Source: Diphasiastrum complanatum (lineage: Eukaryota; Streptophyta; Lycopodiopsida; Lycopodiales; Lycopodiaceae). Taken from it: DNA of 64,000 nt. The translations under genes were made by a program, and so were the position numbers. Under the pieces are notes generated by a model, which saw only the letters and a program-made list of their open reading frames with translations, had not been told where the DNA came from and searched no databases. Below are positions 9,761 to 38,391 of the stretch, one piece after another (the first letter of the stretch is position 1; each line of letters begins with the position of its first letter). Location: NCBI GenBank assembly GCA_029204225.1, contig MU832640.1:1-64000 (forward strand). Direction: 5' to 3'.

Positions 9761-12479
9761 GTTACCATCATCGTTGGAGCAGTAATGTTGCCTGTGTAGA
9801 TGCCCACAAAGGCATCGGAGCTCGTCCTTGAGATCTTCACATTGTACTTACCAAAAAGTGAACATTTATATAATCAGTATGATAGTTGCAGCTGGCAAGT
9901 AGTAACAACAGAGGCAAGTATTCGGAAACTTATCTTCTGCGACAATGTTTTGCTACTTATACAATAGCTGAAATTGAAGATATCAATCACATTTTTGGCT
10001 ATAATTTATATGAAAAGTCAAGTGGCAAAGTATGTCTCTTCAAAATAATGATCTTGGTGCCAACAAGATTTTGGCTACAAGGTGCACAAAAGCATTTTGG
10101 CTTTTGAAACTGCACAAATAGGAACTAGCGGAGTACATAAACTTCTAGTGGGTCTTTTTTATAAAGTCTAGGCTATAGAAAGGTGCAGACGGTATTTATT
10201 TTATAGATTAATTGTATCCTAATGCAAGATAAGGGTATTGATGTAGTTTTTCTGGCTTCGTATTTTATGTTGTTGAGTCTACTCGTGCATAGGTTAACTA
10301 CTAGGATATTTAGGATTCACACTTTTTTACTTATCTAATTATTTGATGTTTTTGGTGTATTTTTTATACGTAGATAGCCGCTCCATGCATTTTTAGGGTC
10401 CCATGTTCCATATATATATAGAGAATGATTTCCTTCTGTAAGTACAGAATGCTATAATTAATCAATAATCGTTTAGTTTTTTTACATGTGAAAGAAAAGA
10501 ACGTTCGGTATGGAATGTGGGAATTTTTTCACAACAAATGCATTCTGTACACCGGATGAAACAAGCTTGTACTACTTGAATCTATGATTTCATACTAATG
10601 TATTTGCTTCATGCTCTTTGCTGTAATTCTAAGCTGAATTCAAATCCAACTTTTGAAAGTCAAACTCTAACTTTGATGCTTTAGCCTGTCACATCGTGCA
10701 CATTGAGAATGTGTATTCAATAAAAGGGGGCCTGCATCTGAAAAAGGCTGCAGTAAATTTTCTCTCTAAACACTGTGCCTCTGATTTTTGGAACAATGCA
10801 CTAGAAGTTTCTTCGGGAGTCCCCAGAAGACTAGAAATAAGTGTTAAAGAGGCTAATTGCTTAGCTGCAAATTTTTAGATGCTTGGGCTCTTCATGAGAG
10901 AATTCATGTACATTGCTTGTAGGACTTTGTCTATAATTCTATATGGTGATCTTTCAATAATCATTGAAGGGGATTGTCCATTTTTCAGGCTTTATGTAAT
11001 GGCCATATCTGTGAATCTTTTTATAACTGTAGAAATGCTTGAAGATTTTTAATGATCCTGTGTCTCCTTTGTACAAGTAGGGTGATCCTTGGGTGGCTCA
11101 TTTGGAATATCTTATAATGGTGATTTCTGCCAAGCAATGCAGATAGTCCTAGAATGCCAAAAGAAAGCATTGTAAGGGATTTTGCTGGCACTGCTACTAC
11201 GAGCAAAAATAGATTGCGGCAATTGTATGGCCCAAGATGACCACATGAAAGGCTCATCATGAACATTAGAACACCAACTCTCCAACAGAAATGGTCAACA
11301 TGCATCAAGATGGCCATTGTCAGGAAAGCAGATGGCAATAGTAAAGCATGGAGCCCAAGCTTTATGAAGTAACGAAGCACCTAAAAAATCTGCACCAGGA
11401 ACTGGAACAATTGTAATCTAAGCTAGGTAAATGATCAAATAACACCTAAGGAAGACATCATGAGGCGATGGCCATAGGCATGAGAGAGAGAGAGAGCAGT
11501 AGTTGAAGGATTTCTATGTCACCATTGAGATCCCAAGGTATCTATAAAGCCAATGAATGGAAAATACCATCCACAAGAGGTAGCTCAATGCATTTCATGA
11601 AAAACATATAGAACAAAACATCATATAGAACCGTCATGGATTTGCTCCACAAATGTATCACTAATAAAGCCATAATTAGAGATTTAGGAAATGTGTAATG
11701 AGATTTTTGTGGAGAATAAACGTTTACACGTCTGTTAGAAAACTGATAGACAAAAGAACCTTCAGAGGAACATAAGCCTTTTCATTTCCTAACAAGGAAG
11801 AAGCGTGACCTTGATTATCTATAATAGGCTCTAACATCGTGCTACATCTTTGTATGGCCACTACATGATAAATATCATGGAATTGAGATAAGTCTAACTG
11901 TGGAACCTTTTTGTAATTGTGCTAGAACATTATGTGCATGACATATGCCTTGCAGCTCTGCTCCATCTAGATTAGTATAAGAAGCTCATTTGCTAGTATT
12001 TGGACCCACAACAAGATTCATCTACTACATAGCACATGCTTGTGTGGAGCATCTCCAATAGAGAAACTGTGGAACTATGAAAAGAACCATAATGATTGAG
12101 CGTTGCACTTCATCATGTAGGTTACAAGTACCAAGAGAAGATACATGAAAACGAACAAGAGGAGAAATAACATACATACATGAGGATAATGGTAACTTTT
12201 AAAAATCAAGCAAAGGAATGAGGACTCAATCATCTTGTTAATCATCATGTGTGTTTCGTAAATTTACATCAAAATATTATTAATAGTATCAAAACCAAGC
12301 TATGAGGTCATGTATGGAAAATTTGTCCTATACTTTGCTTGGTCCTATTGGCAAATGAGGTTATGTTCTTCGACTTATATTGTGAAAGCTTTCTTACAAC
12401 TTGAGTATCCTAGGGGAAATCAACTCTAATTCAACTTATACCTATAGCAACTATTCATGAGTCATAACGTCACTCAAAC
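9761..12479. other. 3' flank of the isomerase gene; no gene recognised
   Basis: The first few hundred bases after the TAA are presumably 3' UTR. Beyond that the sequence is AT-rich with frequent stops. The longest open frame (11021-11380, minus, 119 codons) shows no domain I recognise. The right part (from about 11450) may be decayed 5' sequence of the Copia relic that follows, but no gag or integrase motif is readable. Confidence 0.5.
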
Positions 12480-13640
12480 TAACTCAGATCATTGGAGGGA
12501 AGCAATGGATAGAGAGTAAACCTCTTTAATGAAGAACCGGACTTGGTCTATTGTCAAATTGCTTGCTACCAGAAATATAATTGATTGCAAATTAATATTC
12601 AAAATCAAATACAAAGCCGATGGAAGTGTAGATCAAAGATTAGTGGCAAGGGATTTATCCAATAGTCAAGCATTTTTCAATCAGAAGTCTACTTTCATAT
12701 AATGATGTAGCTAATCTTGAGATACATCAATTACATGTTACCTTAATGGAGTAATTGAAGAACACATTTTCATGATGCAGCCAAAGGGTTATGTACACAA
12801 AGGAAAATCATGCATGCAAATTCCATGAAGCACTTTATGGCATGACGCAATCTAATAGAGCTTGGTTTCATATAATGAACACCTTTCTCATTCAACAAGG
12901 TTACAATCCACATGTTGTAGATTCTAATGCTTAGTTCAAGTATGTGCAATAACCTTTTATGATTATTATTTTGTATGTTGATGACACATTGGTAGCAACA
13001 GTCTCGATCTCATAAAAGATGCAAAGAAGATGTTGTCCTTATAATTTGACGTGACACATATGGATGAAGTTCATTACTATCTCAAAATTCATATTCATAG
13101 AGACAAAAATAAAAGGCTGATATACATCACTCAACAGAGGTACATTTTCAATATATTTACCAAGTATAATATGATGAATTGCAAGTTCATTCACTCACCT
13201 ATGGATCCAAGATTAAAATTATCAAAAGAGCAATGCCCTTAGACAAAGGAGGAAAATAATTAGATGAGAGACTACCCATATCATTCTATCGTAGGATCTC
13301 TCATGTATGAAGTGATGGAATCGTCGACATTGATCAACTCCATATATTAAGTGGATATACAACTACAAGCCGGGTGGGAGACACGGACACTCGTAAATCT
13401 ACATTTGGATTTATATTCATTTTCTGCATTTGCTAGGATCTAGGGTTGAAGTTGGATAGGAAAATCCGCTATCACTGTATGATGGCAGATGCCATGCTTG
13501 TAATAGTAATGAGCAAACTTCCATTGCTCTTTCATCTACAAAATTAGAGTGTATTGTTGCTTTCCAAGCTACTAAAGAAGCAGTATGGTTGAGAAACTTG
13601 TTATCGGACATCTATCTGAAATAGCATGCTTGTTTTACGT
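12480..13640 (+). mobile_element. Decayed Copia reverse transcriptase/RNase H region
   Basis: Reading across frames gives Copia RT signatures: EAMD near 12500, a degraded NG.IEEHIFMMQPKGY near 12745-12790, KALYG-like sequence near 12830, YVDDTL near 12975, and the run MDPRLKLSKEQCP ending near 13240. RNase H-like sequence follows to about 13610 (GRCHACNSNEQTSIALSS in frame fragments). Many stops and frameshifts mark it as dead. Confidence 0.8.
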
Positions 13641-13883
13641 GATATCATCTCAACGTGCAATCACTTTATCAACTAACCCTAGATTTCATTCTAGGAGTAA
13701 GCATCTTAAAATTAAATATCACTATGTTGGAAGCAAGATTCTCAACAAGGAGGTGTGCTTATAATTTTTTCCAAACACATTACATGGCTACAAATATATC
13801 TACTAAAGTATTGAGTATAGATGCACAGAACAGATTTTGTGCAATATTGAATCTGAAGATTGAGGCATTCATGGTTCCAGATT

Positions 13884-13892
13884 AAGAGGGGA
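13884..13892 (+). other. Polypurine tract of the Copia relic
   Basis: AAGAGGGGA lies immediately before TGTTGAAT, the LTR start. This is the expected plus-strand primer site. Confidence 0.7.
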
Positions 13893-13895
13893 TGT

Positions 13896-14042
<147 letters not shown>

Positions 14043-14180
14043 CCAATAATTAGTCTACAATAATCCCTTATCTCCAGGTGGATAACGACGCATTTCGTTA
14101 GGGTTGTGCCATCAACAACTATAAATAGATCAGTACATTAGTTCATTTTCAAGTTGAATCAGCTCAAGTTTTAGGAGTAG

Positions 14181-14304
<124 letters not shown>

Positions 14305-14599
14305 GCCATAGGCATAGACTGATTATTAATAAGCTATCGCGATTACAATTTGTGTATGAACGAAATTTATATTAGATTAGACAACGGATGTATTTCTCAT
14401 CATTCAACAATACATACTGCCTTTGACAATTTGACACATGACTTATCTTGTTCTACCATTTCTATTATTCATGCTATTACGATCTGAGTTTTGATGATCA
14501 GCAACGAAGCAATCTTTCTCTATCATTCGTTATTGTTCTTCATACAATCGAACTATCATTGTCAAATAGTTATTCTACTCGTATGCACTCATTGTCAAT

Positions 14600-14960
14600 C
14601 AATTTTATAGTGGAGTCAATATCATCAAATTTATCTTTCATTGATAAAGTGGATGATAATTATCACATGTGAAAGTTCAAGATGAAAGTTATTTTATTAG
14701 CCAAAGAGTTATGAGATATTTTTGAAGGCATGGAGCTTGAATCTTTTATTGAGAAACCTACAACTACAAGATGGAGACAAAAGGGTGGAAAGGCTTTTAC
14801 ACTCATAGTTCTTAATATAAAATATCCTCAAATCAGTCATATCAAGTCAACTACAACCTCCAATAAAAACAAACTTCTTTTAACATTTTCAATTGTAGTA
14901 GATTTTGAAGTTCATCAAATGGATGCTCTTACAACATTTTTAAATGGTGTTACTGGAAAA
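14600..14960 (+). mobile_element. Copia gag fragment joined to an RT fragment
   Basis: Gag-like sequence (DNYHM, KFKMKVILLAKEL, then WRQKGGKAFTLI, NIKYPQISHI) matches the gag N-terminus of the element at 52213. It is followed directly by RT-like DFEVHQMDALTTFLNGV near 14905. The central gag, protease and integrase are deleted. The fragment abuts the inverted LTR-like sequence at 14983. Confidence 0.7.
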
Positions 14961-14982
14961 GGGCATATAGATGTCTCAACTG

Positions 14983-15357
14983 TTGGGGTGCTCTCGAATA
15001 GATTATGTGCGGAAGAAGAAACACACTCCAACATAGAGAAAATTTCAAGATCTTTACCAAAACTACAACAAAGTATTAACTTAGATCGAATGGAGGAATG
15101 TCTTGACAGGTGTCAGAGACAACCATGAAGGGAGCGAATAATTAGGCGTTTGAGACACCCATGCTCCCTTTGAGATTAGATATTTCAAATTGAGTGTGTG
15201 TCAATAGAGAAAGAAAACAATCAGAAAGCATTCCTAGTGCAATACACATGAGAAGAATAGAAAATCTGAGTTAAACAGTTGTGAATGCAACAATCAGATC
15301 ACAATCATGTGCCCAAGAATGGTTCACAATAATGGTGCACTGTGTGCAATGATCTTA
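14983..15357 (-). mobile_element. LTR-like sequence of a minus-strand Copia element
   Basis: TGTTGGGGTGCTCTCGAAT and the following ~45 bp are the reverse complement of the end of the plus-strand LTR at 18561. After an extra block of about 220 bp (15027-15247) the match resumes to about 15357 (AATCAGATCACAAT, GTGCCCAAGAATGGTTC). It follows the pol stop of the minus-strand element, the position of a 3' LTR, but its U3 part is absent. Confidence 0.6.
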
Positions 15358-16530
15358 CTAAGCTAGTTGTTTTTCTCTTGACAGAGGCTTAGTCAAGATA
15401 TCAGCCAACATATTGTCAATAGGACAATAACTTAATGCGACATCTTTATTCTAAACTTTCTCTCTAAGAAAATGAAATTAAACTTCAATATGTTTAGTTC
15501 TAGAGTGAGTTCGTGGGTTTGGAAATAGAGCAATGCAGCTTTGATTGTTGCAATAGAGTATAGTTGGACTGATTTGAATGATCATAAGTCTGAGCCAGAT
15601 GATTTTTTTATTACAGAGGTAGCTGCGACATATTCTGATTCTGTGGAGGACAAAGAAATGCATTTCTACTTTCGACTGTTCCATAAAATGGGCCTCCTGC
15701 TAGAAAGCAAAAATAGCCAGAAGTGGATTTTCTTTACCAGCCCAATCAGAGTCAGGAATAAGTAAGTAATGTCAAGGCATCCTCTGTATTTCCATTATAA
15801 CACAAAACATAGTGCTTAGTGGCTTGAATGTATCTTAGTACTCTGAGTAGAGCCTTCCAGTGAGGTAGGCCAGGATTGGACATAAACTATGACAATGTGC
15901 TGACTGTAAATGCTAGATCAGGTTTGGTGTAGACCATGAAGTACATGATCGATCTAACTATCGACTGATAGAGGTATTTGCACATCTCTTTCTTCTTTGC
16001 ATCCGTTTTCGGGCTCCCTTTGACGGTTTGAACCTTGGGTCCATAGACGAGTCTATTGACTTGCAGTTTTCGATGCCATACCTATAGAGTACACTGATTA
16101 GATATCTTTCTTGAATTAGTGTGATACTCCTCCTCCCTCTGTCTCTGTTTATCTCGATTTCCAAAAGGTAGTGCACAGGGCTTAAATCAGTCATTTTGAA
16201 TTCCTTCGACATAAGATTCTTCGTCTCATAAAGTAGCTGATTCAAATTGTTGATGATCAATGAGTCATCAACGTATAGAGCTATTATGACATAGCTTGAG
16301 CCTCTGTGTTTGAGATAAACATTAGAGTCAGTAGAGTTCGGGATGAAGTCATGCTGCAACAAGAATCGATTGATTCTATCAAACCATGCCCTTGGAGCTT
16401 GCTTTAGCCCATAGAGAGCTTTCTGCAGCTTACATACTTTGTGTTCTTGGCCTTGAAGGACGTAACCTTCAGGTTGATAGATATAGATATCTTCTTGTAT
16501 ATATCCATTCCAAAAGGCAAAACTAGACAA
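15358..16530 (-). mobile_element. Minus-strand Copia reverse transcriptase and RNase H relic
   Basis: The best frame (16530-15958) gives RT signatures: QPEGYVLQGQEHKVCKLQ, KALYGLKQAPRAWF, YVDDSL and a short IERYL-like stretch. RNase H sequence continues in other frames to a TAG at 15358-15360 (ADILTKPLSREKQLA just before it). The RT active site reads YVDD as in live Copia, but the front of pol is missing and RNase H is frameshifted. Confidence 0.85.
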
Positions 16531-17689
16531 TAATTCATTCAGATTGATGTATAGAAATACAAGTCAGATTGATGTTGTGAGCACAAGACAATAGAGAATA
16601 AAACCACGCGCTCACAAAGCTAACTACAATCTATAACAACTATGAGCTTATTCTGACAATCAGTCTGAAAAGAGAATAACCAATGCATGAAAGCATCTAC
16701 TATGTCTGTGTCTAATAAGCTAGAGTCTCAGCGACTATGAGCGCTTGAGCGTATGTAGGTGAGCATATCTTATTACCCTTCTTATTAAGGATAATCTATA
16801 TACAAATTTGCGTTGGTGCAGATGTATGTACAAGAAAGGAGCGTGGAGATGTTGCGTCTTCTGAAGTACATCATGGCTGTTGTTATCATTGTCAAGGTGG
16901 TTGCACAGTATAGGATTCGGGCACGAGAAGTCCTCAACAAGTCAGCCAAGTCGGCCTTCCTCGATAAGTCGGCCTTCCTGGGTCTTTGATAATAGAGTGT
17001 TTCTGCAGCTGTGTGACAATGCATGTAAAATTGCAGCAATATGAATGGAACTAGATTAACATGGGATTTAGGAGAGTAGAGGAATAAATCCAACACTTAT
17101 GCTTTCATTCAAATAATGTTAGATATTAATAGTTTCTAAAATAATTTGACTATCGCTACTACATCTCTACTTATTTTGATCTTAACATATTATAAACCTC
17201 ACACACTGAATAATTTGCTACAACAACAACATTCTTATCATCAGCATCAATCAAATTCAACTAATAAACCCAGAATAACATATCATTCTACTTTGCCATA
17301 GCGTCTAGTAGATTGTATTTTGACCTTGAAGATGAAATCTTATTTGACCCTATATTTTAATCCTCTACTATTGTGCTCACATTTTGCATTTTGAGCATGT
17401 GAATTGAAATTCTATTTCAACCCTAAACTATCAAAATTCTATGGACTTATTTACAAGTTTTTACAACATGTCATAATATCTTTGATTTTATCAAAGATAG
17501 AAATTTAACAGTCCCTTAATGTGGATCCTCAAAAACCTTGATCTTTGGATTCAAGAAAATTGTTAAACATGTTATAGTTTTCAATTGATAATTCATTTGT
17601 AAAAATGTCTGTTGCCATAAACTGAGTTCCGCAAAATGTAAGTGTAATATCTTGACTAAGTACGATGTTGATTAAAAAATACGTCGATC
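16531..17689. other. Inter-element sequence, LTR-like remnants
   Basis: No coding domain was recognised. A stretch near 17035-17100 resembles 22258-22320 (both contain TGAATGGA.CTAGATTAAC), so pieces of a dispersed repeat or LTR are present. The minus-strand 103-codon frame at 16785-17096 has no recognisable motif. Confidence 0.4.
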
Positions 17690-17791
17690 ATTTGAAACCA
17701 TGCCCGTGGTGACTGCTTAAGTCCATATAGAGCTTTATGAAATTTGCATACTTGATGCTCTATGCCTTCAAGTTTATAGCGTTATGGTTGA
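17690..17791 (-). mobile_element. Minus-strand Copia RT fragment
   Basis: The reverse strand reads YKLEGIEHQVCKFH followed by KALYGLKQSPRAWFQMID, the conserved Copia RT segment. It ends abruptly at the TGTTGG edge of the plus-strand LTR at 17792, so it looks interrupted by that element. Confidence 0.75.
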
Positions 17792-18561
17792 TGTTGGAAT
17801 TAAGCATCACTCCAACTCACCAGAATTTGACTCTTTAGTATTCGCGTCATCTAAACACGAATCATTTGAGTTCGTCTTAAATATTGAGCTCTAGTACATT
17901 ATGTAAATATACACACACACACTCTCTCTACAACAACTTTGCAGTCTTACTCTTTGAAGTTGAACGTCTGTACAATAATCAACTGAAGCAGAAGCGGGAT
18001 CGACGACGAACTCTTCAAATTTGAAATCTTCGACTACATCCTCTTTGTTCTCCCACGAACTCAAAGTCTTCGGTTCGAGATCCACGTCACCCAAACTGCC
18101 CTGTCTAAATGTAGACCACGTCACAGTTCACTTTACTACTTCAGTAACTACACAATTTCACACTCGTTGCCCACGCAATCATTGTAACTGCTCCATGTAC
18201 ATATATATACATAACGGCAACTCACGTAAACGATGATGAGTAGATGATGAGACAATCTGTGATGAACATATATGCAAGTGGAAAAGAGTGAATCGGAGTT
18301 CCTATGCGAACTCCATTGTGTCTTAATTATCTGATTCCATAGGATTAGAGATTTTAGAGCGAGTGAAAGCCATTCAAAAGTAGTTATTCAATCTGGAACT
18401 GGCTAAGTAAGATCACTGCACACACTGTGCACCATTACTTCGAACCATTCTTGGGCACAAGATTGTGATCTGATTGTTGTATTCACAACTGCTTAATTCA
18501 GATTCTCTATTCTTCTCGTGTTTCTTCTTCTGCGCATAATCTATTCGAGAGCACCCCAACA
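17792..18561 (+). mobile_element. 5' LTR of a plus-strand Copia element
   Basis: It starts TGTTGGAATTAAGC and ends GAGCACCCCAACA, with TGTTGG/CCAACA inverted ends (about 770 bp). A primer-binding site follows after three bases. Two short open frames near 17890-18236 overlap in opposite directions and have no protein-like character. Confidence 0.65.
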
Positions 18562-18564
18562 GAG

Positions 18565-18577
18565 TGGTTTCAGAGCC
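18565..18577 (+). other. Primer-binding site of the plus-strand Copia
   Basis: TGGTTTCAGAGCC differs by one base from the initiator tRNA-Met site TGGTATCAGAGCC and lies three bases after the LTR end. Confidence 0.7.
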
Positions 18578-18633
18578 TAGGTTCCAAACTACTATTAGTA
18601 TATGAAGCTATTTACTATACTTAGATCATTCAT

Positions 18634-20700
18634 CATGGAAGGATCATCTTCAGAGATCCGCTTGATCAACAAGTTCAACAGTGACGACTTCCACATTTGG
18701 AAGTTCAAGATGAAGATGATACTCATAGATTGCAGGAAGAAGTAAGAAGGAAAAGCTTATTCACGTCGAATATGAAGACAATCGCTCTCTATTCGAATAA
18801 GCAACAGTTTCCAAAAAAGAAATCTTCGAAGGACAAGAAGACAAAATCTGAGCAAACTGATTCAAACCAGCAATCACAACAACACAATCGACATCATCAA
18901 AGCCTTAGACCAAACTCTTCATCAAGTATTGCAAAAGAACCAACCACGACATCAAGGATTGTCGAGTTCTCAAGCATAACGAAGCCAAGAAGAAGATGCA
19001 ACAGGACAGAGGATTTGATTATGCTAGAACCTCTCAAGAAAAACCAACTCTGCTAATGATACAAGATTTATCCATCAAAGATGTGATGGATTGGTATCTC
19101 GATTCTGGTGCTACTCAACACATGACAACATGTAAGTCCTTATCCGAAGACCTCACACCAACAAATTCAAAGTATGTCTACTTTGGTGAGTCAAGTGCAC
19201 TAGAGATTGGAGACAAAGGATCTATATGTCTGTATCTTCCTAATGGTAAGCTGACATTGCTCAAGAATGTACTATGCGTTCCCAAACTGACCAGAAAGTT
19301 ATTGTCAGTCAGCAAGTTTATTGATCAGGGCTGCAAAGCCTCGTTCGATTCGAAGCAGTGTACCATTCTAGACAAGCACGACAAAGAAATATTCTCTGCA
19401 AACAGAGAAGGTAATCTGTACGTTCTGGGTCATGAATATGCACTTTCTACAAATGTGAGTACTTCAAATGCCCAATTATGGCATCAAAGACTAGGACATC
19501 TAAAGATGAGATCAATCTTGTACATGCATCATAATTCTATGGTCAAGGATTTAAACTTTAATGCTGACTCCACTGACATACGACATGTCTGTGAGATGTG
19601 CTTACTAGGCAAACAACCTAGATCAAGATTTCCAAAAGGAAGGCAACCAGAGCTAATTCTGTTCTAGAATTAATACATAGTGATATGTGCGGCCCTATGA
19701 GTATTCCCTCTCTGGGCTCTGCACTATATTTTGTCACTTTTATTGATGATTATTCTAGATTTGCCAACATTATGTTCATCAAGAACAAGTCTAAGGCTTT
19801 TAACTATTTCAAAGACTTCAAACATTTCGTTGAGACACAGATTGGTCAACGACTCAAAACCCTTCGTATTGACAATGGTGGAGAGTTTCTATCAAACGAA
19901 ATGTTTGACTATATGGCATCATTCGGCATTCATCATCAGTTCACCACCAGCTACACAACACAGTAGAATGGAGTAGCCGAAAGGAAGAACCGAACATTGT
20001 TGAATGCAGCACGATCGATGATGTCAAATGCTTAGCTCACCAAGAACTTTTGGGCTGAAGCTATTTCAACAACTTGCTATCTGTAGAACTATTCGAGTAC
20101 AAAGCAGTCGATTCAAAGACTCCCTTCAAAGCTTTCTATGGCTACAAACTGAGTCTATGACACCTCCGAGTGTTTGGCTATCTTTGCTATGTACACATTC
20201 CCTTTGATTTGAGAAAGAAGCTTGACCCTGTTAGCTGCAGGAGTATCTTCATTAGATACTCGACATCACACAAGGCATATAGAATTTTTGATGTCGAAAC
20301 AAGCCGAATCTCAGTTAGTCGAGATGTCGTCTTCCTCGAAGACAAATTTTTTGACTTCAAGCAGAAGCAACCAATGCAAGAGTTCATCCCAACGACTCCC
20401 ATCACCATCGACAGGCCTCGACCTGCGACTGTTTTGACGAACATCAAAGATATCCCTGTCGCACAGCAAGGAGAATCATCATCTTAACAACCGACTATTG
20501 TTCGAAGATTTGCAAGACATTGACAAGAACGTGATCGTTTCGTCTCTCAAGCATTCATCAGCAATGATGAACCCACTTCAGTAACAGAAGCATTGTCAAG
20601 TTCGAATGCAAACAACTGGCATTGTGCCATGCATGCTGAGTATTATTCATTAATGAAGAACAAGATCCGGCGCCTTGTTAAAGCTCTTGCAGATGCAAAG
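18634..20700 (+). mobile_element. Plus-strand Copia: gag remnant, protease and integrase, truncated before RT
   Basis: A gag start (MEGSSSEIRLINKFN near 18634, then HIWKFKMKM) is followed by a large gag deletion. Protease is clear near 19090 (WYLDSGATQHMT). The GAG-pre-integrase zinc-binding part reads LWHQRLGHLKMRS and CEMCLLGKQ. Integrase has FIDDYSR, RIDNGGEF and, after an in-frame TAG, NGVAERKNRTL, so D, D and E catalytic positions are all recognisable. The largest open parts are 18996-19667 and 19685-19966. The RT start (AMHAEYYSLMKNK near 20630) is followed by loss of the rest. Stops at about 19665 and 19964 and a frameshift make it defective. Confidence 0.85.
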
Positions 20701-21148
20701 ATCATCGACACTAAGTCTGTGAACTTGAAGTGAAGGTCTCCTAAATTCTAAAGTCCTGACTTAAACATTGAGTCTTAAAAAGAAACAAATCAAAACATTG
20801 ATGAACAAATCCGAAAAGAACTCAAAGCTTAACAAAGTAATTACATCATTCAATCACCAAAAGCATTCATTCATGAGACTTGCTGAGGGGTCAAGATGGG
20901 GACCCCCCCTCCCCCCGAAGGATTTTCTTAGAATTATGCAAGACCAAATGGCCCAAGGCCAAATACATATACAGTGGTTTGAGTAGATGGATTCTTGAAT
21001 CTTTACATCAATCAGATGTTGACAAATTTTGGATCTTAAAGAATCTCATAAAAAGAAAAGTGGTTTCTTAAGACATGCACAAGCTTTTATGATCAAGAAT
21101 GGAGCATGCATAGTCAATAGGCATTGGATGTGTGACATGTGCAAGCTT
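20701..21148. other. Unassigned sequence after the truncated Copia
   Basis: No domain was recognised. The right part (from about 21075) contains diverged partial copies of the 72-bp repeat that follows (ATGCACAAGCTT, GGAGCATGCATAGTCA). Confidence 0.4.
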
Positions 21149-21364
21149 CAAATCAGACATGCATGGTCATTAGGCAAGGAAAGGGATGACATGCAAGCTT
21201 CAAGTCTGACATGCAAGTTCCAAATCAGACATGCATGGTCATTAGGCAAGAGAGGGATGACATGCAAGATTCAAATTTGACATTGCAAGTTTCAAATTAG
21301 ACATGCATGGCCATTAGGCTAGGAAAGGGATGACATGCAGGCTTCAAATCTGACATGCAAGTTT
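21149..21364. repeat. 72-bp tandem repeat, three copies
   Basis: Copies start at 21149, 21221 and 21293, each beginning CAAAT(C/T)AGACATGCATGG and containing GGGATGACATGCA. Spacing is exactly 72 bp. A partial degenerate copy precedes the array and a (GA)n tract follows it. Confidence 0.9.
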
Positions 21365-21368
21365 TAGA

Positions 21369-21415
<47 letters not shown>
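21369..21415. repeat. (GA)n microsatellite
   Basis: A GA tract of about 46 bp, followed by short (GAGT)n and (GT)n runs to about 21460. Confidence 0.95.
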
Positions 21416-21419
<4 letters not shown>

Positions 21420-21460
21420 AGAGGTAAGAGAGTGAGTGAGTGAGTGAGTGTGTGTGTGTG

Positions 21461-21952
21461 GTTCCAAAATGGTTCCAATCAAGCACCTACACACATAAAA
21501 ACAAGAACAAGAGGCAAACCAAAAATGAAAAGAAGATGAATAATGAGGGAGATGGGCGAGTTACTCCTTTTATAGGGAGAGGTAGGCTTAAGGGAGTGGA
21601 TGACATGTCTAAAGCATGTGTGAGAGGTGGAAGGAAGACTCTAGGAGAAGTAAAGTGAAAGGGTGAGGTGTATAGGTGTGAGAGGGTGTTTAACAACTTG
21701 TTAAAGCAAAAAGGGGAGGAGTAGGAGGGCACAATGTAATGTTAGCCACTTTCAAGTTGTATTTTCTTGGTTTACAACATTGGGATTCACCCCAAGTGTT
21801 TTTCATAACATGGGAAAGGCTTTGTATATGTCCATCTTATCTTGCATAATTTTCATCAATTCCTAGGCCCTTTTTTTTCTAGGGGTTGCCCATCCCCAAT
21901 CATAGTGGAGTGTGACACAAAGGGTGATTGGTCCTTTGATTTCTTCTCCAAA
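21461..21952. other. Upstream flank of the synthetase gene, nothing recognised
   Basis: A/G-rich sequence with short overlapping open frames in both directions at 21440-21732. They are compositional and show no protein motifs. Confidence 0.45.
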
Positions 21953-22021
21953 TCTTTATAGACTCGATTGAGCCTTCTTTATAGACTCGATTGAGACTTC
22001 TTTATAGACTTTGGAAAAAGC
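21953..22021. repeat. 23-bp tandem repeat, three copies
   Basis: TCTTTATAGACTCGATTGAG recurs at 21953, 21976 and 21999 with 23-bp spacing; the third copy is degraded. The GACTCGA word resembles units of the minisatellite at 1347-2535. Confidence 0.85.

Positions 22022-38391
<16,370 letters not shown>

Noticed and set aside
11021-11380. 119-codon minus-strand ORF
   Set aside because: Hydrophobic but without any recognisable domain, in a region of frequent stops on the other frames; not enough to call a gene.
21149-21364. CRISPR-like array
   Set aside because: The 72-bp units are contiguous with no variable spacers, and the context is plant nuclear DNA.
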